Positions 1 to 9,714 of a DNA stretch of 64,000 nt are shown here, piece after piece; the stretch's first letter is position 1, and every line of letters starts with the position of its first letter. Source of the DNA: Methanosarcina sp. UBA293 (lineage in GTDB: Archaea > Halobacteriota > Methanosarcinia > Methanosarcinales > Methanosarcinaceae); contig DALS01000046.1 in NCBI GenBank assembly GCA_002499445.1, forward strand, positions 1 to 64,000, given 5' to 3'. Position numbers and translations under genes: made by a program. The notes beneath the pieces are model-generated. The model ran no database searches and was not told the origin of the DNA. It saw only the letters and a list, made by a program, of their open reading frames with translations.

Positions 1-403
1 AGATAAGAGAGAAAAAACAGAAAACGTATATTAAAAGAAGAGTAAGAAAAAAACCCGAAAGCTTTATATTCCTTTTACCATAGCCCCCGATACGGTCGAT
101 CCGAAAATATGCTCCCCCAAGCATACAATTCAGAACAGGAACAAAAGCTTCCAGGCAATTCTACTATTTTATTCCTCTACTATTTTATTCCCGTTACTAG
201 CTCTTTCTTTTCACTCCCAGTTACAACACATAATTATCCCTATAATTATTTTAAATTAATTATACCAAAAATTTGTTTTGGGCAAAAGAGCGTCTCGCAC
301 GAAAGATTTCAATGTCAACATAGAATCAAACTTAAAAACCCATTTTTTGGCTAAACTATCCCATTTTAATTTACATTACGCATTCCAATTTCCTATTATT
401 TTA
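1..403. other. Left-edge intergenic region, no gene seen
   Basis: AT-rich stretch beyond the 3' end of the minus-strand hydantoinase-like gene. Short open frames exist but have no recognisable protein, no convincing ribosome binding site and no codon pattern. A 15-base sequence (CTACTATTTTATTCC) occurs twice in tandem near 161-192. The stretch AGCTTTATATTCC near 60-72 could be a TATA element for a gene outside the window, which cannot be tested here. Confidence 0.5.
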
Positions 404-2413
404 TCAGACTGTAATCGTGTTTTTCGGGGTTCCTACTCCTACAAAAACAAGTTTTGTTTCAAGAGGCACATCAGTCCAGCCACTTGGCACCAGACGCTTT
501 CTGCTCACGTCTACTTTTATATCCTCCTTTTGAAGTCCTGCACTTACCATGTAATCCATAACAAGTTGTCTTCCGAGTTTTTCTGCATACTCAACGGCTT
601 CGTTATAAACTTCAAATATTTTTCTTTCAGTAGGAGAAAAGACAATGAACTCGTTTTTTGTTTCGTACTGCAAGATGCCTTCTGCAGCACACTTTTCGTG
701 AGCCTCATCTTCTATATCTTCAGCTTCACCTTCGTAAGATTTGGGGGTGACTTTTGTTTTTATAAGAATCTCTATCCTTTTGATTCCCTTCCCAACAAGA
801 GCTCCGACAGCATTGCCTACCTCAGCATACTCAGGAACTATAAAATCAGCATTAATCAGGTCTTTCAGATTCTCAACATATGCCTTTACAGGTCCTCCGA
901 GAAGTACCACAGGAATTTCCACTCTGAAACGGGTATAATTCCTTCCGAGAAGAACCCTGTCAATCTCGCTTCTTGGCATTCCCTCTATAAGGTAGGCAAT
1001 AAGGTCTTCGGCAATATTACGCGCAACCCTGCGTTTTGCTTCTTTGCTGAAAGCCTCGGGGCTCTGTTTCAGCATCCTCCCAAGCATTGAAGCCCCTATT
1101 ATTGCAGCTTCCACGTCCCATTCGGTATATTCTCCAAGCACATGAAGGGCGTCAGTTGGGGTAAAGCCTATTGCCTGAATCAGCCTTTTCTGGATTAATG
1201 AGTCCAACATAGACGGAGAAGGACGTTTTTTCATTGCCACGAGCAGATCCCCAAAGGAAACAGGTTCATTTCCAATATGCCTGTAAATCTCTCGTTCTCC
1301 TACCCTCAATTCAATGGGTCTAGAGCCTGTCCTGACATAAAATTTTGTCACCTGAATACTCTCGCAGAGATAACCCTTTGCAACTCTGTTCTTCTTCAAT
1401 TTTTCCCTGAACCCTGGGTATATGATTGATGCCCTACAAAGCGGAATTACCCGGCGAGGCCCTATATAAACTCGGTCTCCTTTTACCCAGACATGGCTGT
1501 CCCCTCCGGTTGCAGAGGTTTCCATACGTATAGCTTTTACACGGGTTTGCCACCCTCCAACAACGGCACCCGAATTGCTGAGTTGCGGAAGCCCATTAAC
1601 CATCATAGCTACATCTGTACTCGTGCCGCCAACATCGATCATAGCGCAGGTATTGAACTTGCTGAGGTGAGCTGCGCCTACAAGGCTTGCTGCAGGTCCT
1701 GAAAAAATAGTCTCTATGGGTTTCTCCAGAGCCTCTTCTATTCCCACAACTGACCCGTCACATTTCAGCATCAGTAGGTTCGCATTGATACCTCTGCTTT
1801 TGAAATCCTTGATTATTGCCTGGATAAATTTGTGGGTTACAGGGATTAGCTGGGCATTAAGAAATGCAGTTATAGCCCTTTCGTAAGCCCCAAGGTCCTG
1901 GGAAAGTTCATGCCCACAAACTACAGGGTGCCCTGTAAGTTCCTTTACGGCTTTTTTGACAGCAAGTTCGTGTTCGGGGTTGCGATTGCTAAAATACGAA
2001 GATACCGCAAAAGCTGAGACCTTATCTTTTATCTTAAGGGCGAATTCTTTTACGGAATCGAGGTCAAGAGTCTTTAGTTCTTCACCGTCACTGTTATGCC
2101 CACCAGAAACCGCTGCCCAATAGTCTGTAGGGAGTTTCTCTGGAATTATATAATCCCCCACCATAATTAGCCCTACAGGAAAACCCGTGCTTTCTAAGAT
2201 GGTGTTTGTAGATAGAGTTGTGGATACAGATACCAGCTTAACATCTTTAAGGTACTCTGGGCTCAGTGTGTCAATAACATTTTTCATTCCAGGAAGCGGG
2301 TCAGGATAGGTAGTCAGTGCTTTACTGGATTCGATGACTACTCCATCCGAGTCCCTCACAATAACGGCATCAGTATAAGTACCCCCTGCGTCAATCCCAA
2401 GACTTAAGTGCAT
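404..2413 (-). CDS. Hydantoinase/oxoprolinase family protein (ASKHA ATPase fold)
   Basis: 669-residue protein. Its N-terminus carries the nucleotide-binding signature IDAGGTYTD (residues about 7-15), and a second phosphate-binding loop, IDVGGTSTDVAMM, lies in the middle of the chain. This is the order seen in the hydantoinase A / 5-oxoprolinase superfamily. Members hydrolyse cyclic amides with ATP, or form the ATP-using subunit of acetone carboxylase-like enzymes. No hydantoinase B partner is visible next to it, so the substrate is unknown and a stand-alone archaeal role is likely. It is monocistronic; the next gene upstream is 550 bases away. The ATG start is taken because the ASKHA loop follows directly. 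The family call is firm; the reaction is not. Confidence 0.85.
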   Translation of the reverse strand: MHLSLGIDAGGTYTDAVIVRDSDGVVIESSKALTTYPDPLPGMKNVIDTLSPEYLKDVKLVSVSTTLSTNTILESTGFPVGLIMVGDYIIPEKLPTDYWAAVSGGHNSDGEELKTLDLDSVKEFALKIKDKVSAFAVSSYFSNRNPEHELAVKKAVKELTGHPVVCGHELSQDLGAYERAITAFLNAQLIPVTHKFIQAIIKDFKSRGINANLLMLKCDGSVVGIEEALEKPIETIFSGPAASLVGAAHLSKFNTCAMIDVGGTSTDVAMMVNGLPQLSNSGAVVGGWQTRVKAIRMETSATGGDSHVWVKGDRVYIGPRRVIPLCRASIIYPGFREKLKKNRVAKGYLCESIQVTKFYVRTGSRPIELRVGEREIYRHIGNEPVSFGDLLVAMKKRPSPSMLDSLIQKRLIQAIGFTPTDALHVLGEYTEWDVEAAIIGASMLGRMLKQSPEAFSKEAKRRVARNIAEDLIAYLIEGMPRSEIDRVLLGRNYTRFRVEIPVVLLGGPVKAYVENLKDLINADFIVPEYAEVGNAVGALVGKGIKRIEILIKTKVTPKSYEGEAEDIEDEAHEKCAAEGILQYETKNEFIVFSPTERKIFEVYNEAVEYAEKLGRQLVMDYMVSAGLQKEDIKVDVSRKRLVPSGWTDVPLETKLVFVGVGTPKNTITV

Positions 2414-2967
2414 TTTTCAACCTCTTTTGCAAATTAAATGTAACTTTCCCAAGCGTCAGACAGTTTTTTAAATTTCATAATATAATTATTTCTAATTCTT
2501 ATGGTAAGGCTAGAACAAACTGTTATTGACCGTAAAATAAATTTAATGAACTTGTCCCTTTAGTCAAATATAAAAACAATTCCAGATATTAAAAAGGATT
2601 ACCTTATGAGTTTTGACATCTGGAAGACTTTGTTGAAATAGCCAAAAGTGAGGTTAGTTCTTTGCTGTTCACGGGGTAATTCAAGTTTAAGGCCTCTTAA
2701 CTTTAACTCGAAAGTTACCTACAAAGCAGGCAACTGCCTAAGCCCTAGCAGTAAAAGATTAACCTGTAAAGGTTCCAATATAAGTTAAGGAATAATATAA
2801 CAAAGAAAAAAAGCAGAGTTAAAAAATCAAATAAAGACTAAAAACAACAAATATATATAATAAATATAATTAGTTTATATAATAAAACCTTTGATAACTA
2901 AAAATAGAATATTAGTGCAGGCCCCTTACAGAGTAAAAATTTAAAAAAATAGCGTGGGAATTAGGAA
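2414..2967. other. Intergenic region with several small hairpins
   Basis: No coding frame of note. Between about 2690 and 2790 short stems follow one another (AACTTT/AAAGTT near 2699-2716, AGGCA/TGCCT near 2728-2740, AACCT/AGGTT near 2761-2775). This stretch is less AT-rich than its surroundings, so it might be a structured leader or small RNA, but no promoter or terminator frames it clearly. The remainder is AT-rich and contains the promoter of the minus-strand hydantoinase-like gene. Confidence 0.3.
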
Positions 2968-3963
2968 TTAAAGATCAATAAAGGGGACAAGGTCACAGCC
3001 AGTACATTTCAGGCACATTGTTTTTGCAAGCCCTGGGTCGAGTCCGTATTTCTTGAGAATTTCGGCTTCAAGCTTTGCAAGCTTTAAAAGGCGCTCAGGG
3101 GACGGACGTTCTGTAAAACAATCTCTAGCCCTCAAAGGGTGCGGGTTTACTGGTCGCAGGATAGGAATTACCCCCATTTCTGCAAGGGTCTTGATTCCAT
3201 CCCTGATAGAATCATCATTTTCTCCAAGCCCTATTATGAAATTGCTGAAAACCCGATTTTTTCCGAAAACACTCACAGCTTCCCTGAGTTTATCCAGAAT
3301 ATAATCAAGGGACAGATCCCCACATACCTTTTTGAAGATCTCTCTGTCCATAGTCTCAACATTGTACTTGACTTCAGAAGCTCCGGCTTCATAAAACTTT
3401 CTGGAGCAGTCTCCTGTAGGATACACCGAAACTCCAATAGGAACATTATATTTTTTCAGAGCAGGAAGCAATTTGAGCACACGCTCAATCTCTCCTTCGA
3501 TTGAGGATTCAACCCCGGAAGTAAGGGAAATAGCTTTCAGATTTCCTGCCTGCAAAACTTCATCAATTATCCTCAGGACTTCTTCCTCACTCTTAACATG
3601 CCCCTGTAATTTTGGTACGGGACAGTATTTACAATCAAATATGCATTTCTCACAAAGAGTTATAAAAGCCTGGTCAGGACAATGTGCAGGAGCAAGCTCA
3701 ATTTTCCCTCGCACAAGCTCTTTTTCTTGATAGAAAACCCCAACATTTTTTTCCCCTTCAGCGTTCTGGATTGAAAGAGGAGAATCTGTTTTTATGCTGA
3801 GTCTTACCCGTTTATCTCCAGATCTAAAGAAAACAGAACTTGTACCTGCCCCCGGACCTGCAGTGGAGCCTCGAACTTGTGGAATAAGTGAAGGATCTAT
3901 GGAAACTGAGCCTATAGAAATGAGGAAAGCTTTCATTTCAGGCGTAAGTGGTTTGCTTTGCAT
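2968..3963 (-). CDS. Radical SAM protein, archaeal
   Basis: Radical SAM enzyme of 331 residues with the cluster motif CIFDCKYC (Cys-x3-Cys-x2-Cys) roughly a third of the way in. The C-terminus has a second group of cysteines (CLKCTGC) that could bind a further Fe-S cluster. The TIM-barrel part carries the usual acidic and glycine-rich strands (SLTSGVESS, NFIIGLGEND). The start at 3963 is preferred over an upstream ATG at 4011 because GAGGAG lies seven bases before it and the upstream extension looks non-coding. It stands alone with long AT-rich flanks. The substrate cannot be told from sequence; the extra C-terminal cysteines suggest an auxiliary cluster. Confidence 0.85.
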   Translation of the reverse strand: MQSKPLTPEMKAFLISIGSVSIDPSLIPQVRGSTAGPGAGTSSVFFRSGDKRVRLSIKTDSPLSIQNAEGEKNVGVFYQEKELVRGKIELAPAHCPDQAFITLCEKCIFDCKYCPVPKLQGHVKSEEEVLRIIDEVLQAGNLKAISLTSGVESSIEGEIERVLKLLPALKKYNVPIGVSVYPTGDCSRKFYEAGASEVKYNVETMDREIFKKVCGDLSLDYILDKLREAVSVFGKNRVFSNFIIGLGENDDSIRDGIKTLAEMGVIPILRPVNPHPLRARDCFTERPSPERLLKLAKLEAEILKKYGLDPGLAKTMCLKCTGCDLVPFIDL

Positions 3964-4690
3964 GCAAATGCTCCTCAAAGTGATTACAAAAGGATATTTC
4001 TGTAGTTTCAATATTTTCTTTCATCTTTACTAAGAAATATATAAATTATTCTGTTAATATAATTGAAACTGTCCTTGGCTAGATTCGGAACCAGAAGTAT
4101 TCTTCAGGTTTTGCATTAAATATTCTGCCAAACCTGAAATTGAGCTTGGTAGATGTTTTATTCTTTATTAAAATTGATTTTTACACCTAAATTTTGAAAA
4201 ATATTATCCGTATTGAACTATCAATCAAATCTTGAGCTTAGAAGAGTAAAAGGCTGAAACATAGAGACTTTTTACATATGTAATGTAATATTATAATAGT
4301 AATATAAGATAATAGAAGTAATATCAGATTAGAACTACAGACTAAAATTATAGTAATACACTAACATGTAAAGGATAGGACAATATTACAGATTAAAAAT
4401 ATTATATACTGTGAATGCATAGTGTGATTTGCGTTCTCGTCCCCTTTAACACCCCACTAGTTAATATCTATTCAACAGGTAAAGGGATAAAACGGAGAGA
4501 ATCAAAACTCGCAACCCATGAGTAGTACCTCAGTATCTCTTCCCAGACAAACAAATTTTTTTAAAGCCGTTCGGAACTTCCAGGTTCTTTTGGATGAGAA
4601 CGCAGCTATTCTTTAAATCATGAATAATCATCGGTTTCCTTTCGAACTAACTCAAATGTCAGACCGATCCTCCTTGTTATAGAAGAAAAC
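3964..4690. other. Intergenic region between divergent genes
   Basis: About 700 bases of very AT-rich sequence with no credible gene. The first 80 bases should hold the promoter of the radical SAM gene. A slightly less AT-rich patch at about 4430-4560 has no recognisable product. Confidence 0.4.
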
Positions 4691-4930
4691 CTAATCCAGC
4701 CCAAACTTTTTTTTGAAAAAGTTTGCGGTCAAGCCTTTTCTCAAAAGGGTTGTGATCACGCCGCTTCCAAGGTTTTCGATCAAACCTTTTCTCAAAAGGT
4801 TTGCGGTCAAGCCTTTTCTCAAAAGGTTTGCGGTTGACCACGCCGTCACCAGGAGTTTTTGATCAAACTTTTTTTGAAAAAGTTTGTGATCACGCAGTCG
4901 CGCCATCAATCCATTTTTAGGTTCGGGATC
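4691..4930. repeat. Modular palindromic repeat cluster, copy 1
   Basis: At least five imperfect copies of a hairpin whose arms are CAAACTTTTT and AAAAAGTTTG (or the shorter AACCTTTT/AAAAGGTT form), joined by GATCA and GGTCAAGCC linkers. The spacer GACCACGCCGTCACCAGG also occurs near 11.5 kb. The open frame this creates on the minus strand, with LLRKGLTANLLRKGL repeats, is an artefact of the repeats. This copy lies between divergent genes, just upstream of the CobW-like gene. Confidence 0.85.
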
Positions 4931-5017
4931 ACTGCCAATTTTATATATATTATTAAATAGATCATACACTTCAGACTACCCAAAAAGCAATCTTATGCAC
5001 ACAAAAAGGAGAAAAAC

Positions 5018-6112
5018 ATGAAAGTCATGATAATAGGAGGTTTTCTCGGAAGTGGGAAAACAACTACCATACAAAGAATCGGCAAACAGCTTAGTGATGC
5101 TGGAAAAAAAACTGCAATTATTGTAAATGAGATTGGGGAAATTGGACTTGATGGGGATATTCTTACAAGTCCTGACATTGTAACTGAGGAGCTTACAAGC
5201 GGCTGCATCTGCTGTACACTCAGGATAAGCATGCAGTATACCCTTCAGACTCTTGAGGAAAAGTTTGCTCCTGATATTGTGATTATTGAACCGACAGGGA
5301 TCGCCTTCCCGGGGCAGATAAGGGAAGAAATCGAAACAATGGGGCTCTCCAAACTCTCCTTTGCTCCAATAGTAACCCTTGTAGATCCTGGCCGTTTTGG
5401 AACCGAAGCAAAAGAGATCCCAAAGTTTATAGAAACGCAGATTAAAGAAGCTGAAATTCTTTGCATAAACAAGATCGATATAACACCTGAAGAAACTATC
5501 CTAGCTGCTAAAAAAATGCTATGCGAGATTAATCCTGAAGCCCGGATCTTGAGAATTTCGGCTAAGTATAAAGACGAACAATTCGAAAAGTTGCTTCTTC
5601 ACCTCTCAGTGCCAGGATTTAAAAAGCACTCAGAAGGAAAGAAAAACTCCATTGAACTTTCAGAAGTTTCAGTGTACTCAGCACGTTATACTCTTGAATT
5701 ACTGGATTTCAACACTGAAGAAAGCGTACATTTTATAGAAGAAAACCTTCAGATCATCCAGGATAGATTTAGGGAAATTAACCCTGACTTTGTAGGACAT
5801 GTAAAGCTTTCCGTAAAACTCCCTGAAACTACGGTCAAGGGCAGTGTAACTTCTTCTAAGGAAATGCCTCAGGTAGAGCTTCTTCCAGACCGGGAAAATA
5901 AGAAAACCGAACTCAGGCTGCTTTCTGCAATTACAAAGATTTCAGAGCATGAGCTCACGGAAATTATTGAGGATACTCTCGAAATGAATCTCAGGAAATC
6001 AGAAATTGCTTTTGAAAAAGAAGTTCACAAGCATAAGCATAATGCTGAAAATCATAGTGAACATGGGTACGAGCAAATATGCCGGATTGACCTGTACAGG
6101 AAAGATGAATGA
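5018..6112 (+). CDS. CobW/HypB/UreG-type GTP-binding metallochaperone (COG0523)
   Basis: 364-residue G3E GTPase. It has the Walker A loop GGFLGSGKTTT at residues 7-17, the metal-binding motif GCICC near residue 66, a Walker B-type IIEPTGIA segment, and the guanine specificity loop NKID near residue 150. The C-terminal domain ends in a histidine-rich tail (HKHKHNAENHSEHG, about residues 337-350), typical of proteins that hold zinc, cobalt or nickel. A strong AAAGGAG site precedes the ATG. Family knowledge says these proteins load metal into a target; a methanogen with many corrinoid and nickel enzymes offers several. No target gene is adjacent. The metal is unknown. Confidence 0.88.
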   Translation: MKVMIIGGFLGSGKTTTIQRIGKQLSDAGKKTAIIVNEIGEIGLDGDILTSPDIVTEELTSGCICCTLRISMQYTLQTLEEKFAPDIVIIEPTGIAFPGQIREEIETMGLSKLSFAPIVTLVDPGRFGTEAKEIPKFIETQIKEAEILCINKIDITPEETILAAKKMLCEINPEARILRISAKYKDEQFEKLLLHLSVPGFKKHSEGKKNSIELSEVSVYSARYTLELLDFNTEESVHFIEENLQIIQDRFREINPDFVGHVKLSVKLPETTVKGSVTSSKEMPQVELLPDRENKKTELRLLSAITKISEHELTEIIEDTLEMNLRKSEIAFEKEVHKHKHNAENHSEHGYEQICRIDLYRKDE

Positions 6113-6325
6113 AAATAATGCAAAGTAAAGATGATGTAAATTCAACTTTAGAATAAGGTAATAAGCTGAAACTAAATTCAGAAAGTTGCAATCACAATTA
6201 CAGTTAAATAATTATAATTGCAACCACCATTACAACTGCAATTACAATTTATAGTATAATCGGCCTTTTTCGGAACTTTTTAAAAGAATCCGCTACATTT
6301 AATAATTAAATAACGGAGTTTTGAC

Positions 6326-6634
6326 ATGGACAATGAAATTGATGAACTTGACGCTTATTTCGACGAGAAAGGTGAGCTAACTGAAGGCGAGGCTGTCAAG
6401 CAGGAACATATAATAATGGAAAAGGTTTCCATAAATCCTGCAAGAAGAAAGCTTCTCCGGATTGTCGGGATCTTTGGAAAAACTGAAAAGCAGCTAAAAG
6501 AAGAATCTGGATTAAACGACTTCTTCTTTAAATTCCATATGGATTTCCTGTTAAAAGAAGGTTTCCTAAAATTCGAAGAAGGAATGTACCGCCTGACTGA
6601 TTCAGGAATTTCTCTGCATGATTCTGTGTGTTGA
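6326..6634 (+). CDS. Small winged-helix-like protein of unknown function
   Basis: 102 residues. The N-terminal 25 residues are acidic. The remainder reads like a winged-helix fold: PARRKLLRIVGIFGKTEKQL, then SGLNDFFFKFHMDFLLKEGFLKF as candidate recognition helix and wing, then MYRLTDSGISL, as in archaeal DNA-binding proteins of the ArsR/PadR type. AACGGAG lies seven bases before the ATG. It sits between the CobW-like GTPase and the ferredoxin with its own upstream gap, so it is probably its own transcription unit. The DNA-binding role is inferred from helix order only. Confidence 0.7.
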   Translation: MDNEIDELDAYFDEKGELTEGEAVKQEHIIMEKVSINPARRKLLRIVGIFGKTEKQLKEESGLNDFFFKFHMDFLLKEGFLKFEEGMYRLTDSGISLHDSVC

Positions 6635-6872
6635 ATTAACATTTTTTCAATTTTCTCTTTATTTATAATAATCAATAATGTAGTTTTTTAGAAGCTCTAG
6701 TAGTTAACTCAATCCTGATTTTGAACGTTGTCTTTTGCTAAAAAGCGATAAGTTTTTATGGTTATCTTGTTAATGGCGTTATGATCAAACTTTTCGATAT
6801 TCTATGGAAGTTTCAAAAACGTCCTGTCTAATTTCCAGGTTATCGAGCAATAAAAAGGAGTGTGAAAAAAAT

Positions 6873-7055
6873 ATGCCAGCAACAGTTAATGCAGATGAAT
6901 GTTCAGGATGCGGAACCTGTGTAGACGAATGTCCTTCTGAAGCAATTGCCATTGATGAAGAAAAAGGAATTGCAGTAGTCGACCAGGACGAATGCGTGGA
7001 CTGCGGCGCATGCGAAGAAGCATGCCCAAGCCAGGCAATTAAGGTAGAAGAGTAA
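6873..7055 (+). CDS. 2[4Fe-4S] ferredoxin
   Basis: 60-residue bacterial-type ferredoxin with two complete cluster motifs, [12 protein letters not shown] and [12 protein letters not shown], and very acidic intervening sequence. The start at 6873 is chosen because AAAAGGAG ends twelve bases before it and the mature ferredoxin begins directly; an upstream in-frame ATG at 6804 would add a 23-residue leader without family support. A TATA-like GTTTTTATGG near 6750-6760 and a terminator directly after the stop make it a single-gene unit. Such ferredoxins carry electrons among hydrogenase or CO dehydrogenase, Fwd/Fmd and other oxidoreductases. Confidence 0.93.
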   Translation: MPATVNADECSGCGTCVDECPSEAIAIDEEKGIAVVDQDECVDCGACEEACPSQAIKVEE

Positions 7056-7069
7056 AACGATAGCCAATT

Positions 7070-7110
7070 GGAATAATCTTTTTATTCCACTTTTCTTTTT
7101 CCTTTTTATA
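7070..7110 (+). terminator. Terminator after ferredoxin gene
   Basis: Seven-base stem GGAATAA (7070-7076) with TTATTCC (7082-7088), followed by runs of T interrupted by single C bases. It lies 14 bases after the ferredoxin stop codon. Confidence 0.5.
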
Positions 7111-7140
7111 ATTTAATTTTTTCTCTCCGGAGCTTTTTAG

Positions 7141-8169
7141 ATGGTAGCAATTAAAACGGGTATTTTAGGCGCCACAGGTGCTGTAGGGCAAAGATTTGTA
7201 GAAAGACTTGCAAACCACCCCTGGTTTGAGATAACAGCCCTTGCGGCGTCCGAGAGGAGCGCCGGCAAAACGTATAAAGAAGCCGCAGGCTGGAAGTTAG
7301 ACACAGCTATGCCGGAAAGCGTTGAAAATATTGAAGTTGTCCCTGTAGACCCAAAAGCTGTAGATGCGGATGTGGTTTTCTCGGCACTTCCTGCAGACCT
7401 TGCTCTGACAGTCGAATCGGAATTTGCAAAGTCCGGCTTTGCAGTGGCAAGCAATGCTTCATCTTACAGGATGGAAAAGGACATTCCTCTTGTAATCCCC
7501 GAGGTAAATCCAGAACATCTCGGACTCCTTGAAGTCCAACAGGATGCAAGAGGATGGGACGGATATATCATTACAAACCCCAATTGCTCCACAATTGTCA
7601 TGACCCTTACTTTAAAGCCTCTTATGCAGTTTGGGCTTGAAACCGTACAGGTAGCCACAATGCAGGCAATCTCTGGGGCAGGATTTTCTGGGGTCGCTGC
7701 AATGGCAATTTATGACAATATAATTCCTTACATAGGAAGTGAAGAAAATAAGATGGAAATTGAACCCTTAAAACTCCTTGGAGAGTTTAACGGGTCTGAA
7801 ATTGTGCCTGCAGATCTGAGAATCAGTGCTTCCTGCCATAGAGTTCCTGTTATCGACGGGCATACTGAAGCCATCTGGGCTGGAATGAGGGAAAAACCGA
7901 CACCTGAAGAAGTAAGGGAAGCCTTTTTAAGCTTTAACCCCAGGCTTGGAGAACTTCCTTCCGAACCTAAAAACCCTATTATAGTAAGAGACGAAGCCGA
8001 CCGACCTCAGCCGCGCCTTGACCGCGGAATGGGAAAAGGCATGAGCGTCTCAGTTGGCCGTATAAGAGAAGGAATTAGATACATCGCAATGGGACATAAC
8101 ACTATCCGCGGAGCAGCTGGAGCAAGTATTCTGAATGCAGAACTCCTACATTCCATGGGTAAACTTTAA
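7141..8169 (+). CDS. asd: Aspartate-semialdehyde dehydrogenase
   Basis: 342 residues, the usual length for the archaeal/fungal type enzyme. It reduces aspartyl-4-phosphate to aspartate semialdehyde with NADPH, the branch point to threonine, methionine and lysine. Visible signatures are the N-terminal dinucleotide loop [10 protein letters not shown] (residues 10-19), the catalytic cysteine in [10 protein letters not shown], and the later [13 protein letters not shown] region with the substrate-binding arginine and the general-base histidine. CCGGAG lies about ten bases before the ATG. It stands alone between the ferredoxin and the convergent larC gene. Confidence 0.95.
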   Translation: MVAIKTGILGATGAVGQRFVERLANHPWFEITALAASERSAGKTYKEAAGWKLDTAMPESVENIEVVPVDPKAVDADVVFSALPADLALTVESEFAKSGFAVASNASSYRMEKDIPLVIPEVNPEHLGLLEVQQDARGWDGYIITNPNCSTIVMTLTLKPLMQFGLETVQVATMQAISGAGFSGVAAMAIYDNIIPYIGSEENKMEIEPLKLLGEFNGSEIVPADLRISASCHRVPVIDGHTEAIWAGMREKPTPEEVREAFLSFNPRLGELPSEPKNPIIVRDEADRPQPRLDRGMGKGMSVSVGRIREGIRYIAMGHNTIRGAAGASILNAELLHSMGKL

Positions 8170-8270
8170 ATCCAGAGGAATTTTGAAACAATTTAAGTTT
8201 AAAAGTAAATTAAGATTAAAATCAAAGTGAGTTTAAAAGTAAAATAAGGAAAGTGAAATGATATAAAAGT

Positions 8271-8293
8271 AAAAGCCTAAGGTTAAGGCTTTT
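8271..8293. terminator. Possible bidirectional terminator between asd and larC
   Basis: Inverted repeat AAAAGCCT (8271-8278) and AGGCTTTT (8286-8293) lies between two convergent genes. A-rich and T-rich flanks fit termination in either direction. Confidence 0.4.
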
Positions 8294-8413
8294 GCTTTAC
8301 CATTTACCTTTTTCGATCTGTTTTTCAATTTACTCTTTAACTTACATTTCCACTCTATTTTTCGCTTTATCTTTCATTCCTACTTTATTTTCCTTATTCG
8401 TATTCTGAGAACT

Positions 8414-9604
8414 TCAGGAGAAAAGCTTTCTTGCGGCTTCATCTGCCCTTCTTATAACCTCTTTCACAGGAATGCCGCTCATTTTTGCAATTTTCTTGCA
8501 GTCCTCAAACTCGGCAGAAATATTGAGCAGGATACCCTCAGAATCTCTGGCGATCTTGACCGCAGCTTTATATATCTGCCCTTCAACCTCAAATTTAACT
8601 AATTCTATTCGCCTGGCAGCCATCAATCTATGCCGGGTAGGTATAACTCTTACTCCCAGAGACCCTGTTTCGATAATTATTTTCCTGGCTAGTTTTGCAG
8701 TATCTTCGGGTTTTGCGATAACTTTGATAACATGAGCTGGACGTCCTTTTTTCATTGTTGCCGGGAGAATTGCGACATCCCGTGCTCCCATAGCAAGAAG
8801 TTCCTCGAACAGGTTGCCGAGGACTTCTCCGCTTACGTCATCAGCATTCGTCTCGAGAATCTCAATAATATCTGGAATCAGGCATGAATCAAGTTCGGAC
8901 AATACTCCCTGCAGCACGTTTGGTCCAGAAAGCTCGGAATCTCCTGCCCCGTAACCTATTGAAATTATCCTTCCCTGAGGAAAAGCTTCCAGAGGTCTTG
9001 CAAAATGGGCAAGAATGGCAGCCCCTGTAGGAGTAAGAAGTTCTTTTTTTTCAGTTCCACCCCTGAAATAGAATTTTCCTCTTCTGAGAAGCTCAAAGGT
9101 TGCCGGAGCTGGTACAGGCAAAACTCCATGTGCACATTCTATTGTCCCACTGCCCACATTTATAGGAGTACAGTAAACGGAACCGCAATTAAGAGAATGG
9201 ATAGCTGCTGAAGAGCCTATTATATCGGCAAGAGCATCACTTTGCCCGACTTCATGGAAATGGAGTTTCTCAAGGTCAGACTGCCCGTGAACTGAAGCTT
9301 CGGCTTCAGCCAGCTTTAAGAAAATATCAAGAGCACTTGCTTCCACATTTGGTGGTAGTTTTGCAGCCTTTACCATATCCATAAGTTCCGGATATGTGCG
9401 GACAGGTTCTTTTTCAGGCACGTTTATCCGGACATCTAGGGCTCTTATTCCTTTTTTTACAACTTCTCTTATATCCACTGATACATCGACAGAAGCCTCT
9501 ATCAGTTCTTTAACTGTTTTTCGGTCAGCTCCAAGGTCGAGAGTACATCCGAGGATCATATCCCCTGCTGCCCCTGAAAAAGGATTGAATACAAGTGCTT
9601 TCAT
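8414..9604 (-). CDS. larC: LarC, nickel insertion protein for the nickel-pincer nucleotide cofactor
   Basis: 396 residues, a full-length LarC (formerly DUF111). The N-terminus FNPFSGAAGDMILG is the family signature; HFHEVGQSDALADIIG in the middle is the conserved His-rich metal region; ETNADDVSGEVLG starts the C-terminal domain. LarC performs CTP-dependent nickel insertion into the pyridinium dithiocarboxylate nucleotide made by LarB and LarE. Here the gene is continuous, whereas some bacteria encode it as larC1/larC2 joined by frameshifting. GGAAGGA sits just before the ATG. It follows larB on the same strand after a 110-base gap that contains a pentanucleotide repeat. Confidence 0.93.
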   Translation of the reverse strand: MKALVFNPFSGAAGDMILGCTLDLGADRKTVKELIEASVDVSVDIREVVKKGIRALDVRINVPEKEPVRTYPELMDMVKAAKLPPNVEASALDIFLKLAEAEASVHGQSDLEKLHFHEVGQSDALADIIGSSAAIHSLNCGSVYCTPINVGSGTIECAHGVLPVPAPATFELLRRGKFYFRGGTEKKELLTPTGAAILAHFARPLEAFPQGRIISIGYGAGDSELSGPNVLQGVLSELDSCLIPDIIEILETNADDVSGEVLGNLFEELLAMGARDVAILPATMKKGRPAHVIKVIAKPEDTAKLARKIIIETGSLGVRVIPTRHRLMAARRIELVKFEVEGQIYKAAVKIARDSEGILLNISAEFEDCKKIAKMSGIPVKEVIRRADEAARKLFS

Positions 9605-9630
9605 AAAAATCCTTCCTGCATTTTAGTTTC

Positions 9631-9665
9631 TTTCCTTTCCTTTCCTTTCCTTTCCTTTCCTTTCC
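9631..9665. repeat. (TTTCC)7 pentanucleotide repeat in the larB-larC gap
   Basis: Seven perfect TTTCC units, GGAAA on the coding strand of larC, followed by degenerate copies to about 9705. It lies 27 to 61 bases upstream of the larC start codon, inside the transcribed gap between larB and larC. Such simple repeats slip during replication. Confidence 0.95.
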
Positions 9666-9714
9666 TAATCTTCTCTTTCCTTCTATTTCCTTTTCTTTCC
9701 TTTTAATTGCACAT

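Noticed and set aside
278..1090. Plus-strand frame of 270 residues
   Set aside because: It is antisense to the hydantoinase-like gene, and its composition (many Phe, Cys, Ser) is typical of a shadow frame.
2640..2800. Insertion sequence end
   Set aside because: No transposase fragment, no terminal inverted repeats and no target duplication could be seen.
4691..4969. Minus-strand open frame of 92 residues with LLRKGLTANLLRKGL repeats
   Set aside because: It is produced entirely by the palindromic repeat cluster, has no family and no good ribosome binding site.
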